A stretch of 64,000 bases of DNA. Origin: Nageia nagi (Eukaryota > Pinophyta). Each line of letters starts with the position of its first letter. Positions within the stretch are counted from its first letter, which is position 1. The notes beneath the pieces are model-generated. The model worked only from the letters and a program-made list of their open reading frames with translations. It was not told the origin of the DNA and made no database searches. Positions 11,588 to 23,174 of the stretch are shown here, one piece after another. The stretch is taken from contig JBITNC010000001.1 in NCBI GenBank assembly GCA_050084985.1, positions 140,306,001-140,370,000 on the forward strand, in the 5' to 3' direction. The position numbers were made by a program, and so were the translations under genes.

Positions 11588-14400
11588 GTTTGGTATTAGA
11601 GCTTGGTGTGAAAGCTCTTCTTCTTGGTGTGGAAGCTACATCTTGGTGATCCTTCTTCATTCCTCATCTTAGACCCCATTGGTGAGGTTAAACTAAGAGA
11701 AGGTATAAATTTCCTCCTCCTTTACTTATCTTATGGATTATTGCATTAGATATTAACATATTTTATGAGATATGTGAGCTTATTTTTTGCAAAATATGAT
11801 CAAAATGGTAATGCAAGCAATTTTTTTTCCTATACTAACCTCTTATCTTAGTAGCATTTTTTTACGAAATGCTTAATACATGATATACCTTTTAAGAGGA
11901 TAGTATGTAATGCAAATATTTTTACTAACATATCATTTTCTATGTGTTAGTTTCTCTTTTTTGGTCAAATAAAGCAATATAATGCAATTTTTTTAGCCTC
12001 TTATGTTGGTAGTAATTTTTTTTTTTAAATTGCTTAATATAGAATTTTTTTTACGTAAGAGGATAGTATATGAAAATTGCATTTAGTATACTATACTCAC
12101 TTAAATTTATTTGGCAAAACATTGCATTTTTTTTACAAAAATATACTTCATACATAATATATATATATATATATATATTATTTGAGTATATACTTTAAAA
12201 AAAAAAACTCTTCAATTCTTGTTCAAATATGAAGAGGCATTTATTATTCTTCAAAAAAAATTAAAAAAAATCAAGGTTTTTGGGAGGGTTGATTTTTTTC
12301 AGGGCTTTGAACCCATTCACATCACCTCACGGTGCCTCCCCATTGTGGCTCCATCCCATCATAGCACCTGCACAGCTATAACCTCCCCCCTCATGATGAG
12401 TTCTTGTACTTTATTGGTAAAAAAAGCACCTCCCTTCCTCCATCGACATTATCACCCAGTCGGCCATCCAATTCTTCCTCTACTCCCTACACCTCCTCCT
12501 TGTGCCTCCCACTTGCTGCCTAGTGGCCCTCACAGTCTTCATAGTCTTGCAGCCTCTACTAACATTGCCACCTAGCTGGCCATCCTCCATCTCTTCCCTT
12601 CTACTCACACAACCCTACACCGCTACCCAACCAACCATCCTCCACCTCCTCCCTTCTACTTGTGCACTCCAATCACCATCATGCATGTGATTAAAACACA
12701 TAGAACTATGCCCTTTTATCTCTGTACATAATCCTTGCATTAAGTCTCACCCTCCCTTCTCCTTTGTCACCTACGATCTGCTATGCATGGCCTTTTTTTT
12801 TTCTTCACCACTTGATTTGCTTGTTAAAATAATTGCATCCTTCCATGAGGCATTAATTTTTTTTGCCTTTGTTTACAAGCAAGTTCTTGACTTACTATGC
12901 GTGGAATAACAATGAAAAAAAATCATTAAATTAGGTTGTTAAATTTAATGCATTTGGGTAGAGTATAGACTTAGTCTGTCACATTAAATTGGAGTAGAGG
13001 TGTCTCATTTATTTGTAGTAAAGTAATTATGATTTTGTTTTTTCTACTTGGAGCAAGATAGCTTTACAAGTTTTATTTTGCCTTAATTACATTGCACTTT
13101 ACATTGGTAATTATTACTTAGCTAAAAGTAATATTACTTAAGATCTTTATTAAGTAACAAAGGGGAATTTTTTACTTAATTTTTAGATCTTTAGAGAAAT
13201 GTTATGGAATAAACATACCTAGAAGAATTTTTTTTTCCATAAACTAGTATGCCATTTTTTAGAATACAACTTTAAGTAAAAAAATGGGGGGAATTTGTAT
13301 AATTTTTTACTTAAAACTTTATCTAGATTTTGCATGCTAAATTTTATAATGCATGCTTAATTTATTAGAATAATGCATACTTAATTTTTTTTTTAAACTT
13401 ATGTGAATGATGCATTTTTTTTGCTTAATGCTTAAAGCTTAAATTTTTTTAATGCATGGTCAAGGACTTAAATTTTTTAAGTTAATGCTTAGGACTTAAC
13501 ATTTTTTAAGATGCATGCTTATGACTTAAAAAATGCATGTTGAGTATTTATCCTTATGCAAAGTTAATGGACTTATGCAAAATAAGGATTGATGTAAAGA
13601 TGTTCTTTAGGGGTTAGTAAACAAAACCCATTAGATTCTTAGGTTTCAAAAAAATTGCAAATGGATGATATTTACTTATGCTCTTTTACTTCATGTTTTG
13701 CAGTTTGCTTTATTTATTTATGCAAAAATGCAAACATTGATATGAGTAACCCCCTAAAATGAACACATTTGCACATACCTTCTACAACATGACTTGTTTA
13801 GGGAGCCATGAGGTGAGGATAGGTAGATTAGAGCCTTTAAGTCCAACAATTTAAGTGGTGAAAAGTTTATACTTCTCAATTGCCTCTAAGTCCTCTGTTG
13901 GTCTGGACATAACTCTATTAGGTGGATAGGAATATGTGTAGTGATACCACATGTTCGTACATCCATTCAGGGATTATCGATATAACCTAGGAGGACAACT
14001 TGAAACCTAATTAAGATTAATAATTTGGTCGATCCAATAAATGTCAAAACCTTAAAAAATAGCTAGTACTTCTCTTTATGAGAGTATATTGCTACCCAAG
14101 GTGAACTACTTTAGGATTGGTAGGACCTAGGCTCCTCTTGTGTGGGCATCCATGTGAAGGTTTAATTTTAGACAAAAAAATAAACCTTAATAATTCACTC
14201 TACATCTACAATTTTTGAGATGAAAAATGTATTTGGGTACATAGGTTATTATTTGAATTGTAAAACATTTGCACTTGTGAATCAAATTAAGCATGTATTT
14301 AGCATTAAATGTAACATGTATTATTTACTTGGTTAAAATTTAACATTTAATATTATTTCTTGAAACTACATGCTTATTATTTCACATTCTTGTGTAGCAA
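11588..14400 (+). other. Long leader of copia element
   Basis: 2.8 kb lie between primer site and gag start, far longer than the short leader of ordinary copia elements. Most is AT-rich with T and A runs and an (AT)n tract at 12156-12179. A pyrimidine-rich, less AT-rich island at about 12300-12760 holds overlapping Ser/Pro/His-rich frames (12219-12575, 12502-12690) without a recognisable domain. Between 13260 and 13560 the words 'aatgcatg' and 'gcttaa' recur. I see no gene here. The island may be captured or simple-sequence DNA. Confidence 0.6.
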
Positions 14401-17400
14401 ATGGGAGAATTCTTTTTACCCAAACACATTCTTGATGGTCCCAACTATGGGATTTGAGAACCACAAATGAGAGCTAAATTACAAGAAAGAAAGATTTAAC
14501 AAACAGTGAATAAGAACCTTGTACCTCCTACAGATGAGAAGGCACTAAAAGTTTACAATATAAAGAATGAATTGGTAACCTCCATGAATTACCATGCAGT
14601 TTCAAATGATGTGCTCCTAATGATTTTCTATTCAACCTTGACAAAGGAAGCATGGGATAAGCTCAAGCAAATCTACCTTAGTTCAAAATTTTAAAAAAGG
14701 TTTACCATTCTCCAAAAGATGCTTCAATCTCATCAAAGAAAAGATGAAAATGTGGCTATCTACTTGAATAAAATCATTTACTTAAGGAGCTAACTTGTTG
14801 CTTATGGGTGCAATTGGATCAATGATGAGTTCATGGTCTTCATTATTCTTTAAAACCTTTCTTCAAAGTTTGAAAACTTTATGACAGTTATAGAAACAAG
14901 GTTTGATTACGAAGAAGAAGTCTTCTCCTTTGAGAACCTTTCTAGACATCTATTGAAGTATGAGAAAATTTTTAATAATAAAATGTTAATTTCTTATCCT
15001 AAGGATAATAACGTTACTCTTGGAGTAACCAAAACTCCTTTCAAAAAGAAGTTCAACTATTAAAAAAAATCTTATCCTTCTTCCTCTAAAAGGTTTGAGA
15101 AAAGAGGCAATGGCTACAATAGCAGCAGGAACAACAAGAATAATAACCACAACAGCAACAACAACCACTTCAAGTAAAGAGATGGAAAAGACAAAGTAAA
15201 TAATTCATATCTTAAAGAAAATTTTGATGGTAATTGTAACTATTATGGCATCCAAGGTCACAAAGAAGTTGATTACTATAAAAAAAAATAGAGAAAAAGT
15301 TCAAATTCAATTGAAATGTAAAGAACTACAAAGAAATGAAAAATATTCATGCTAATTTTACTGCGATGCTCTACTCCATGTCTTTCTCTTTTTCATCTAA
15401 ATGGATTGTTGACTCTGGTTGCACTAATCACCTATGCTTTGAAAGAGAAACATTTGTAAACTTTCACAAGTATAAAAAGGATGTCATTGTGATAGGTGAT
15501 AACTCTACCCTTGAAATCCAAAGAATTAGAAGTGTGTTGATTCATGGAAAGGTTCTTGAGAATATTCTCTATATTCCTAAGTTAAGGATGAACCTTCTCT
15601 CTGTGATCCAAGTTGCTAGAAAAGGATACTCTTTTAAGTTTGACTCTCAATCTTAGTGCATTAAGAAAGGACTTGCCATGTTGGTTAAAAGATCTATGAA
15701 AGATAACCTCTACATTGTGGATCAAATTCTATCAAAGATGTGTCTTGCTTCTAGTGTGTTATAAAGGCAATATTTGGCACCATTATTTAGGGCCCCTTAA
15801 CCATAAGAGTATTCAAGTCATGAAATACCAAGAACTTGTGGAAGGTATGCCTTCAATTTCTCCTTCGGTTGGTTTATGCGAGAAGTGCATTCTTGGCAAG
15901 ATGTATAGACAAAAGTTTGAAAAAGATAAGGCAATAAGAGCATCTCAACCCCTTCAACATGTGCATTCAGATTTGATGGGTTTGTTTTAGACTAAGTCAC
16001 TTGGAGAAGCATCTTATGTCTTAACCTTCATTGATGACTTTAGTAGAATGACCTTTGGGTATCTACTCAAGCGTAAGAATCAAACCTTTGAGATTTTTAA
16101 GGTTTTTAAGGCCTTTGTTGAAAATCAAACTAACATTAAAATTAAAATGTTAAGATCAAATAATGGGGAAGAATACAATAGCAATGAGTTCAATGATTAT
16201 TGTGCTAAGTATGGAATCAAGAGGTAATTTACAATTCCTTACACTCTTCAACAGAATGATGTTACTAAAAGAAAAAAATAAAATAATTATGGAGATGGCT
16301 AGATGAATGTTGGGTGATCTTCCTAAATTCTTATGGAGTGAAGTTATGAACACTGCTATTTACACCTTGAATAAGTGTCCCACAAAAATCATTCAGAGTA
16401 AAACTCCTTTTGAAGCATGGTCAGGAAGAAAACCTAACATTTCTTAACTTAAGGTATTTGGTTGTGAAGCATTCTCTTACATTATTTTTGAGAAGAGGAA
16501 AAAGTTAGATAAAAAAGTTGAAAAATGCATTTTTATGGGTTATGATAGTTAGCATAGAGGCTACAGGCTCTACTCTTCAACCTATAAAGCAGTGTTCATT
16601 TCAAGGGATATAAAGTTCAATGAATTTCCTAAAGAATCTACTTCTAATGAGGATGTTGATGATCTAGAGGACTCTTTAGTTGCTCTTAGTTGGTTGGATA
16701 TTGATGTAGATAAGTCACTTCAAGAACAAAATTCTCTAACACAAAGGGTAAAAATGAGCATGACCTTAAACAAATATTTATTTGCCAAGATTGGTAATAA
16801 GCATGAGCCCTCAACCTTCAAAGAAGCTTCAAAGCATGAGTGCTAGATGGAAGCCATGAAAGAGGCGTATGAAGTGCTTATAAAAAATAAAACTTAGAAC
16901 TTGATTCCTTATCCCAATGAAACAAATGTGATTGCCAATAAGTGGATCTATAAGGTCAAGTTCAATTCAGTTGGAGATATTGAGAAATACAAGGCAAGGT
17001 TAGTAGCTAAAGATTTTGCTCAAAATACAATGTAAATTATGAGAAAACCTTTGTTCCCATGGCAAAGATGCTTGCTATGAGAGTTATCATTTCTCTTTCT
17101 ATAGCTCAAAGATGAAAAGTTTTTCAACTTGACGTTAAAAGTGCATTTTTCAATGGTGAATTAGATGTGGAAATCTTCATGAACCAACCAAAAGGGTTTA
17201 TTATGGAAGGCAAAGAATCCTGTGTGTAAGCTAAAAAAGTCATTGTATAGAATTAAGCAAGCACCTAGAGCCTAGTACAAAAATATTTTAGGGTACTTTA
17301 CAGATATTATATTCTCCAAGTATTTTTTTGAATCCAATTTATATGTGCTTAATCAAGGAAAAGATGTGGTCTTGATTTTCCTTTATGTGGATGATCTTTT

Positions 17401-18375
17401 GATTACTAAGAATAATGATGAAATCATTCAAGAGTGGATATCCAAACTTAAGGCAATCTTTAAAATGACTAATCTTGGTCTCTTGCACTACAATCTTGAA
17501 ATATAAATGTATCAATACAAAGATTGTACTTACCTTAGTCAATCTAAGTATATATCAAACATCTTATAGAAATTTGAAATGGAGAAGTGTAGATATGATG
17601 CAATATTAGTTTCTTCTTGAATCATTATTTCTCTAAGCTTCAACTCTCAGTTAGCTGATGCTACAAATTACAAGCAATTAATTGGTAGTCTTTTGAATTT
17701 GATTATATCTAGACCAGATATTACCTTTGCAATGAATCTGATGGCATGATTCATGCAAAAACCTTATGTTGAGCACTTCAATGCTATTAAGTAGATCTTG
17801 AGGTATGTTGCAAGGACTAAAGATCTTGCTTTCAAGTATTTTAAGTTGCCCTTATTTTTTCTCTCTAAATTCTCATATTATGACTATGGAGGAGATAGAG
17901 ATGATAGGAAGTCAACCTTTACATATATGTCTAGCATTGGTATAGGTGTTATCTCTTGGGATTCCAAGAAGTAGCCTACTATTTGTCTTTCTACCATAGA
18001 AGTTAAATACCATGCCATATCTATTGTAGCCTAAGAAGCCATTTGGCTAAGGCATATTCTAAAAAAATTGGGTATGAGCAAGGTGGATCATCTTTGATTT
18101 CTTCAGATAATCAATTGGCTATTTCTTTAGCTATGAATCTTGTATTCCATCAAAGAACAAAACATGTGGAAATCCATACCCATTTTATGAGGGAGAAGGC
18201 TCTTGATGGCATCATACACCTAGAGTATTGTCCATCCACCTTGAAATCTACTAATTTGTTCACCAGTCCTCTCCTGAAAGCTTAGTTCTATAAGCTTAGG
18301 GATGCTATTAGGTTGGTGAAGTTGCCCTCAATGGGGAGTGAAGTTTTAATTCTTGTGTTGAATTCATGTTTGTGA
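14401..18375 (+). pseudogene. Degenerate Ty1/copia gag-pol
   Basis: Gag starts at 14401 (MGEFFLPKHI). The zinc knuckle near 15230 reads CNYYGIQGHKEVDYY, with two cysteines replaced by tyrosine. The protease motif WIVDSGCTNHL lies at about 15400. The pre-integrase zinc region with CEKCILGK is at about 15870-15900. In the integrase core the second acidic site reads RSNNGEEY, an Asp-to-Asn change (about 16150). RT blocks are KVKFNSVGDIEKYKARLVAKDF (about 16955), LDVKSAFFNGEL (about 17130) and YVDDLLIT (about 17385). RNase H is near 18000-18250, with HVEIHTHFMREK. The frame ends LPSMGSEVLI before a stop near 18375. Many stops and shifts disable it. The altered zinc and integrase residues independently show loss of function. 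Confidence 0.9.
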
Positions 18376-18474
18376 TGATAACTTCATCCTTAGGAGGATT
18401 TTATACTATATAGTGTTGATTTTGTTGAACACCTTCATGGTAAGTTTGCTTTGCGTAAGAAACTTATTGTACAT

Positions 18475-18700
18475 ATTGGCCAATCTAGCACTATTCAATT
18501 ATCCATGTGTGAGGAACTCTTATGTGTCTTTTGGCACTATTTAGTTATCCATATGTGAGGAACTTGTATGTGCATGCTCTATTTTTGGTCAATCTAGTAT
18601 TATTTAGTTATCCATGTGTGAGGAACTCTTATGTTTCTTTTGGCACTATTTAGTTATCCATATCTGAGGAACCTATATGTGTATGCTCTATCTTTTGTAA
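18475..18700. repeat. Two-fold ~121-bp tandem repeat in copia 3' region
   Basis: The phrases 'ccatgtgtgaggaactctta' and 'ggcactatttagttatcca' recur with a period near 121 bp, each unit itself built of two ~60-bp halves. It lies between the RNase H end and the polypurine tract, where transcripts would be untranslated. Confidence 0.75.
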
Positions 18701-19158
18701 TTATAATCAACATATGTTTTATATATAGTAGGTGACTATAACATTTTTGGCATAGCATCTTCGTGATGACTTATAGTGCACCATTGATCAATTCATGATG
18801 GCATTCATGTGATTTATCTATCCTTGATAAGATGAATATGTTGCATCTAACTGATCTTTTTATTTGAGCTACTTATGACTTGTAGGTTCCTTTGAGATTG
18901 CAGGTTACTTACTTCAGGTATATAGGCTCTTGGAGACTCTTCATGACTTCTAGTTGGATGACTACTTCATGTACATTGAAATCGATTATGGTTAATGATT
19001 ATATTTGGCAAAGTAGTAAGTTTCAAACTAGATCTTTCTTACTTCACAAATATGTAAAAAGTTCTCATATCCATTGTATCTATTTTGAGGAGAACTCTCT
19101 TGCTTTCTCTTCTTCTTCTCTCTTACTCACTCTTTTCCAATATTGCATTAAGGGGGAG

Positions 19159-19697
19159 TGTTGGAATGCATAATGCATTATTGTAAAGGTTTTTATTAAA
19201 TCTTCTATATAATGCATTATTGTAAAAGTTTTTATTAAATATTATATGTAAAGTCATTAATACTTAAGGGTATCAATTAATACCTCAAGTATTTAAGTGA
19301 ATAAGATAATGTAACTTGTCCTATGCTCCATGTCATGAGCATTCCCCTTGGGTAAAAGGATGTGCATGTCATGCTATTGTACATTGGATAAAAGGGTGAT
19401 CCAAAGAGGGATTTTGGCCTATAAATAGAAGGCTCTCTCTTTGTGATTACACACCAATTATGGATTAAAGTTATGCTATAAGATAATGGTTAAGAGAAAA
19501 AATTAGGAGGATTGTAAAAGATTTGTATTTGTGATTGAAGTAAAGATCTAGTTAGTGGATTTACTCCTAGTTGGAGGAACCACTTACATCTTGTGTTATC
19601 TTTATGAGATTGCTTTGTATGATAGTTAGATGTGAATTGAGAGCTTTTATGTGATCTTGGTTGTTTAGAAATTATCTTGTTAGTGTTAGTTCCTTCA
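19159..19697 (+). repeat. 3' LTR of copia element, with internal 39-bp duplication
   Basis: A 539-bp terminal repeat whose TATA box TATAAATA (about 19420-19427) matches the 5' copy. It is longer because the phrase 'aatgcattattgtaaa' with its neighbours occurs twice near its start (about 19168-19250). The polypurine tract abuts its left edge. Confidence 0.92.
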
Positions 19698-19702
19698 AAG
19701 TA

Positions 19703-22490
19703 GAGCCTATTCATCCAAGCATTGGATGGAGATATATCTTCAACCTTTGATATTTTGAATAGGTCATTTCTTATTTCCAACTAGGTGTGGAAAGCCCTCC
19801 ATTTTGGTAGGATGAGCCATTTTTGTATGAACATCAAGAATTATAGGAAAGAGAGGAAATGTACTAGAAAGGAAATGCGAGAAATATGAAATACATGGTG
19901 CATGGGAAAGGAAAATAAATGACCTTGAAACCTGCATACCCAAATTTTCCATTATAAGATCATTGCAATTGTTAAGCTATTGGGAACAAAATAAAAAAAT
20001 GTTATAAAATATAGTTTATTAAACTTAATAGCTTAATTCTCACATGAATCCCATTTCTTACAACTATAATGTGTAGTTTAAATGCCACAACATAGGGAGG
20101 GGTGATGTATTGTTACACCATTGATCGTTAATAAAATGAATCCAATTAAAAAGAGCAAACAATCACTTAACCAGCTCATTGAACACTTTTTATCGACCTT
20201 TCGCTCAAGGTAAATCCTACATTGTACCAATGATTCCTGATAAATATCCAAATATGCAATGGTGTCAATAATTAATTAACTAATAACCTCACTGATGCAG
20301 ATAAACATCATATTAACTACAAACAAAATTACATATATAAATTATAGGATTAGGTACTTGGGTTAATACCATTCTAATTATCTTGCTCCAACTATTTATA
20401 GAGTAATTATAAAGGATAGGAGGTATACTCCTACCTTCACTTAGCTAGTACTAGACTATCCTAATACTTCTAATTAATGCCCAATCAACCAACTATAAAG
20501 TGTTATCTCTATTGGTTATGATATTCTTTTAATTTAGTAGTTTCTAAGTGTTGTCTGGGTGTTTTGATGCTTTTGGTGATAGAATTTTGTAGGAGAATTT
20601 AATACCTTCACTATCCTCTAAGTAAGCATACCTTTTCATAGTATTTACATAGCCTTTTTCAGCTTTGCCTAACTGGTCTTTTGTAGATTTGTCAATTTTA
20701 GGATTTGCTTTCTAAATACATTTTGACTAAATAGGGTACTTATTTGGATGATATGACTAAGCAAATGGGTTGCTTGTAATGAATACCTAGGCACCATGTA
20801 GAGATCTTGGCATGGTTGGTATGTTGGCACCACCTTGGGTTTATATTAGGTAAGCCCACACTATTGGTTTCTTTGTTGAAGGTACTATATGAGATCTCTA
20901 AGTGTTAGGTATTGATCCATATTGAAGTGTTATGATCTTTGGGTGTTAGGTGCCAAGCCATATTTTGTTGCAACTAGCCATATTTACCAACTTCGAAGAA
21001 TGTTTTATGGGAAGATGATGTCATGCTCTAAATCTCCTCAATCATATTTACTATAAGCATTCAATCACCTATTAAGTTTAAGAGCAAATTGAACCAGGGG
21101 CTATTACATCTTGGGTGAGGGTAAGTACAAGAAGATGAGTCCCACTTTTGGCCAAAAAGTGCATGTTTTCTTTGATTTTTAGGTTTGGTCATAATTAATC
21201 TCAAAATTTGAAGCACTTAGAGTCTGAGTCTTGAAAAAAGTCACTTTGGTAAAAATGTACTTCTTGAAGTCTAGTTTAATTTATTCTAGTACCCAGATGA
21301 TAGAAATTAATATTTTATAAGTATTTTTAAAAGTTATTATTAAAAAAAATACAATTTTAGCACCATACCCCATTGTGTCTAGCAAGCATAATTGGACCTA
21401 AAATAAAATATATTTTTAAATCCTTTTGAGTTAAGATACTTAAGAAACTAAATATTGTGAAGGATATTGTTTTGTAATATTTTCATGAATATTTTATTTT
21501 TTATTAATTTTTTATTAGCCCTAATTTTAAGTTCAAAAAGTGCTCATGTTCGGTAAGCATATAATTTGACCTAAACTTGTTATTTTTAATTTTTATTTTT
21601 TTTTAACTTATGAAGAATTATATGAAAAATATGCACATATGTATATTTTTCATAATTCCAAAAAAATAAAAATGTTATTAAACAAATACAAAATCCACTA
21701 TTTAAAAACTATAGTTTCAGGAGTATACACCATCATTCTTAACAAGCATAATTGGATCTAAATTAAAATAATTTTTTTTAATCCTTCTGAATAAAGATAC
21801 TTAAGATACTAAATATTATAAAGGATAGTTTTTTTTGTAATATTTTTGTGAATATTTTATTTTTTATTGGCCATGATTGTCACTTCAAAAAGTGCTCATG
21901 TCCGACAAGCATAATTTGACCTAAACTTATAATTTTTAATTTATTTTTTTAACTTTTGAAGAATTGTATGTAGATTGTGTACATATAGTTTTTTTTTCAT
22001 AATTCAAAAAAAATAAAAAGTTATTAAATAAATACAAAAACTTAGCAGTTCCTAAGACTTCCTCCAAAGTGGGACACATCTTCTTGCACTTACCCATGAT
22101 ATCAATGGTTAAAGACTCCCCAACTCTACAATATGCCTGCATTTGGATTCAATTATTAAGTTCTTATGAGGTTTGTAGGTTTGGAGACCATTAAATTCAG
22201 GGGATTTTATGTTTCAGAGTGATGTTAACAACAAAATTTCCTTGGAATCTGCTATCCATCCACCCTTAGCCACTTTTCTCTTCAGGATTGTAGACCCAAG
22301 GATATTTAAAGTCAAGAATGATATCATCCATAAGGATTTCTATACATCACACAATATAGCTCTAAACACAACCATTAATACCTAAAAGGATATTTTCATT
22401 ATATTATTTCTTCTTTTATATAAAATTGAAGTAAAAAAATGGAAAAATATTAAGGTATCTAACACAAAATGATGTGATCATGAGAAATGA
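19703..22490. repeat. ~2-kb dispersed repeat, copy 2 (right of copia)
   Basis: Matches copy 1 (2088-3180 plus 9186-10112) in the same orientation. The left edge of the copy lies just before the copia element, where 11073-11082 'gattggtaaa' corresponds to 2082-2091. It contains one extra block, the inverted-repeat element at 21119-22096. Similarity ends at 'gatcatgagaaatgaaa' near 22490. The family is unidentified. Confidence 0.78.
21119..22096. mobile_element. Non-autonomous DNA transposon with ~32-bp terminal inverted repeats
   Basis: The left end GGGTAAGTACAAGAAGATG (21119-21137), continuing to a CCCACTTT block, is mirrored by the right end 22064-22095. The reverse complement of that end starts GGGTAAGTGCAAGAAGATG. 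Copy 1 of the surrounding repeat shows the empty site (9719-9733, 'cttgaggtgatgtca'). Comparing the two supports a 3-bp TGA target duplication, with one uncertain end base. The interior is AT-rich and non-coding and carries a ~360-bp direct duplication (units beginning near 21381 and 21741, each with 'aagcataattgga' and 'aaaaagtgctcatgt'). A 3-bp duplication fits CACTA or PIF/Harbinger groups, but the termini do not identify the superfamily. Confidence 0.8.
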
Positions 22491-23160
22491 AACAATACTC
22501 TTCTCACTATATAAGGTTAAAAGGATAATAGTATAACTTCAAGTATAGATTGAAATATGAGCTTGAAAAGAATGTTTTAAACTATAATTCAAAGGAAAAT
22601 ATTTTTAATTTTAAATAATAATAATAATTTATATTACTCTAGGTGGTATAATTAACAACTATCAAGTATACATATTCTCATATGCATGAATACAAAATAT
22701 TTCAAATTCAAAGTATGTTAATTTAACACAAGATGCTCAAATGTTATGAGGTATCTAAGAAGATCCAAGCTTAATGTCCTCTACATGCATGCAAACCCTT
22801 TAGGGTTCTTATTTCATTTATCACATTGCATTTATCCTCAATATTTTTGTGGGACATCCCCATTCTATCATGTTTGTACATTTACATTGCCTTGGGAAAT
22901 GCTCTATCCTTTAAGTATGGCCACCTCTCTTAATGGTACTTCATTGTTGCATGAAGTTGTTGGAGTGGAGGATGGCACCTAGAAAGCATCAACGTAAGTT
23001 TCTTTTGAAAGTAGAGCATAAGTTAATGTTGTTATTCCTCCAGTTTTCATTCATGTAGAATAATTTGTACTACTTTTCATAGGTTAGAATCACATACACT
23101 TATTGGTTATTTCCTTGATCATATACCAAATGATACCCTTCTATGTACCTGAGTGAGTCA
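22491..23160. other. Intergenic DNA before LINE A
   Basis: AT-rich; no coding motif recognised. The 78-codon plus-strand ORF at 22746-22982 has no domain character. It may include part of the 5' region of the following LINE, whose start is not sharply visible. Confidence 0.4.
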
Positions 23161-23174
23161 AGTTTAGAGTTTGT

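Larger units (their letters stand above)
11088..19697 (+). mobile_element. Ty1/copia LTR retrotransposon, complete but decayed
   Basis: LTRs at 11088-11587 and 19159-19697 begin TGTTGGAATG and end CCTTCA. The five flanking bases are AAGTA on both sides (11083-11087 and 19698-19702), a perfect target duplication. The primer site TGGTATTAGAGC (11592-11603) follows the left LTR by four bases and fits initiator tRNA-Met. The tract AAGGGGGAG (19150-19158) precedes the right LTR. Between them lie a 2.8-kb leader and a degenerate gag-pol in copia order (integrase before RT). The element disrupts copy 2 of the ~2-kb repeat. Confidence 0.95.

Noticed and set aside
12219-12690. Ser/Pro/His-rich ORFs as genes
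   Set aside because: They are overlapping frames of one pyrimidine-rich stretch inside the copia leader, with no domain and no clear start context.
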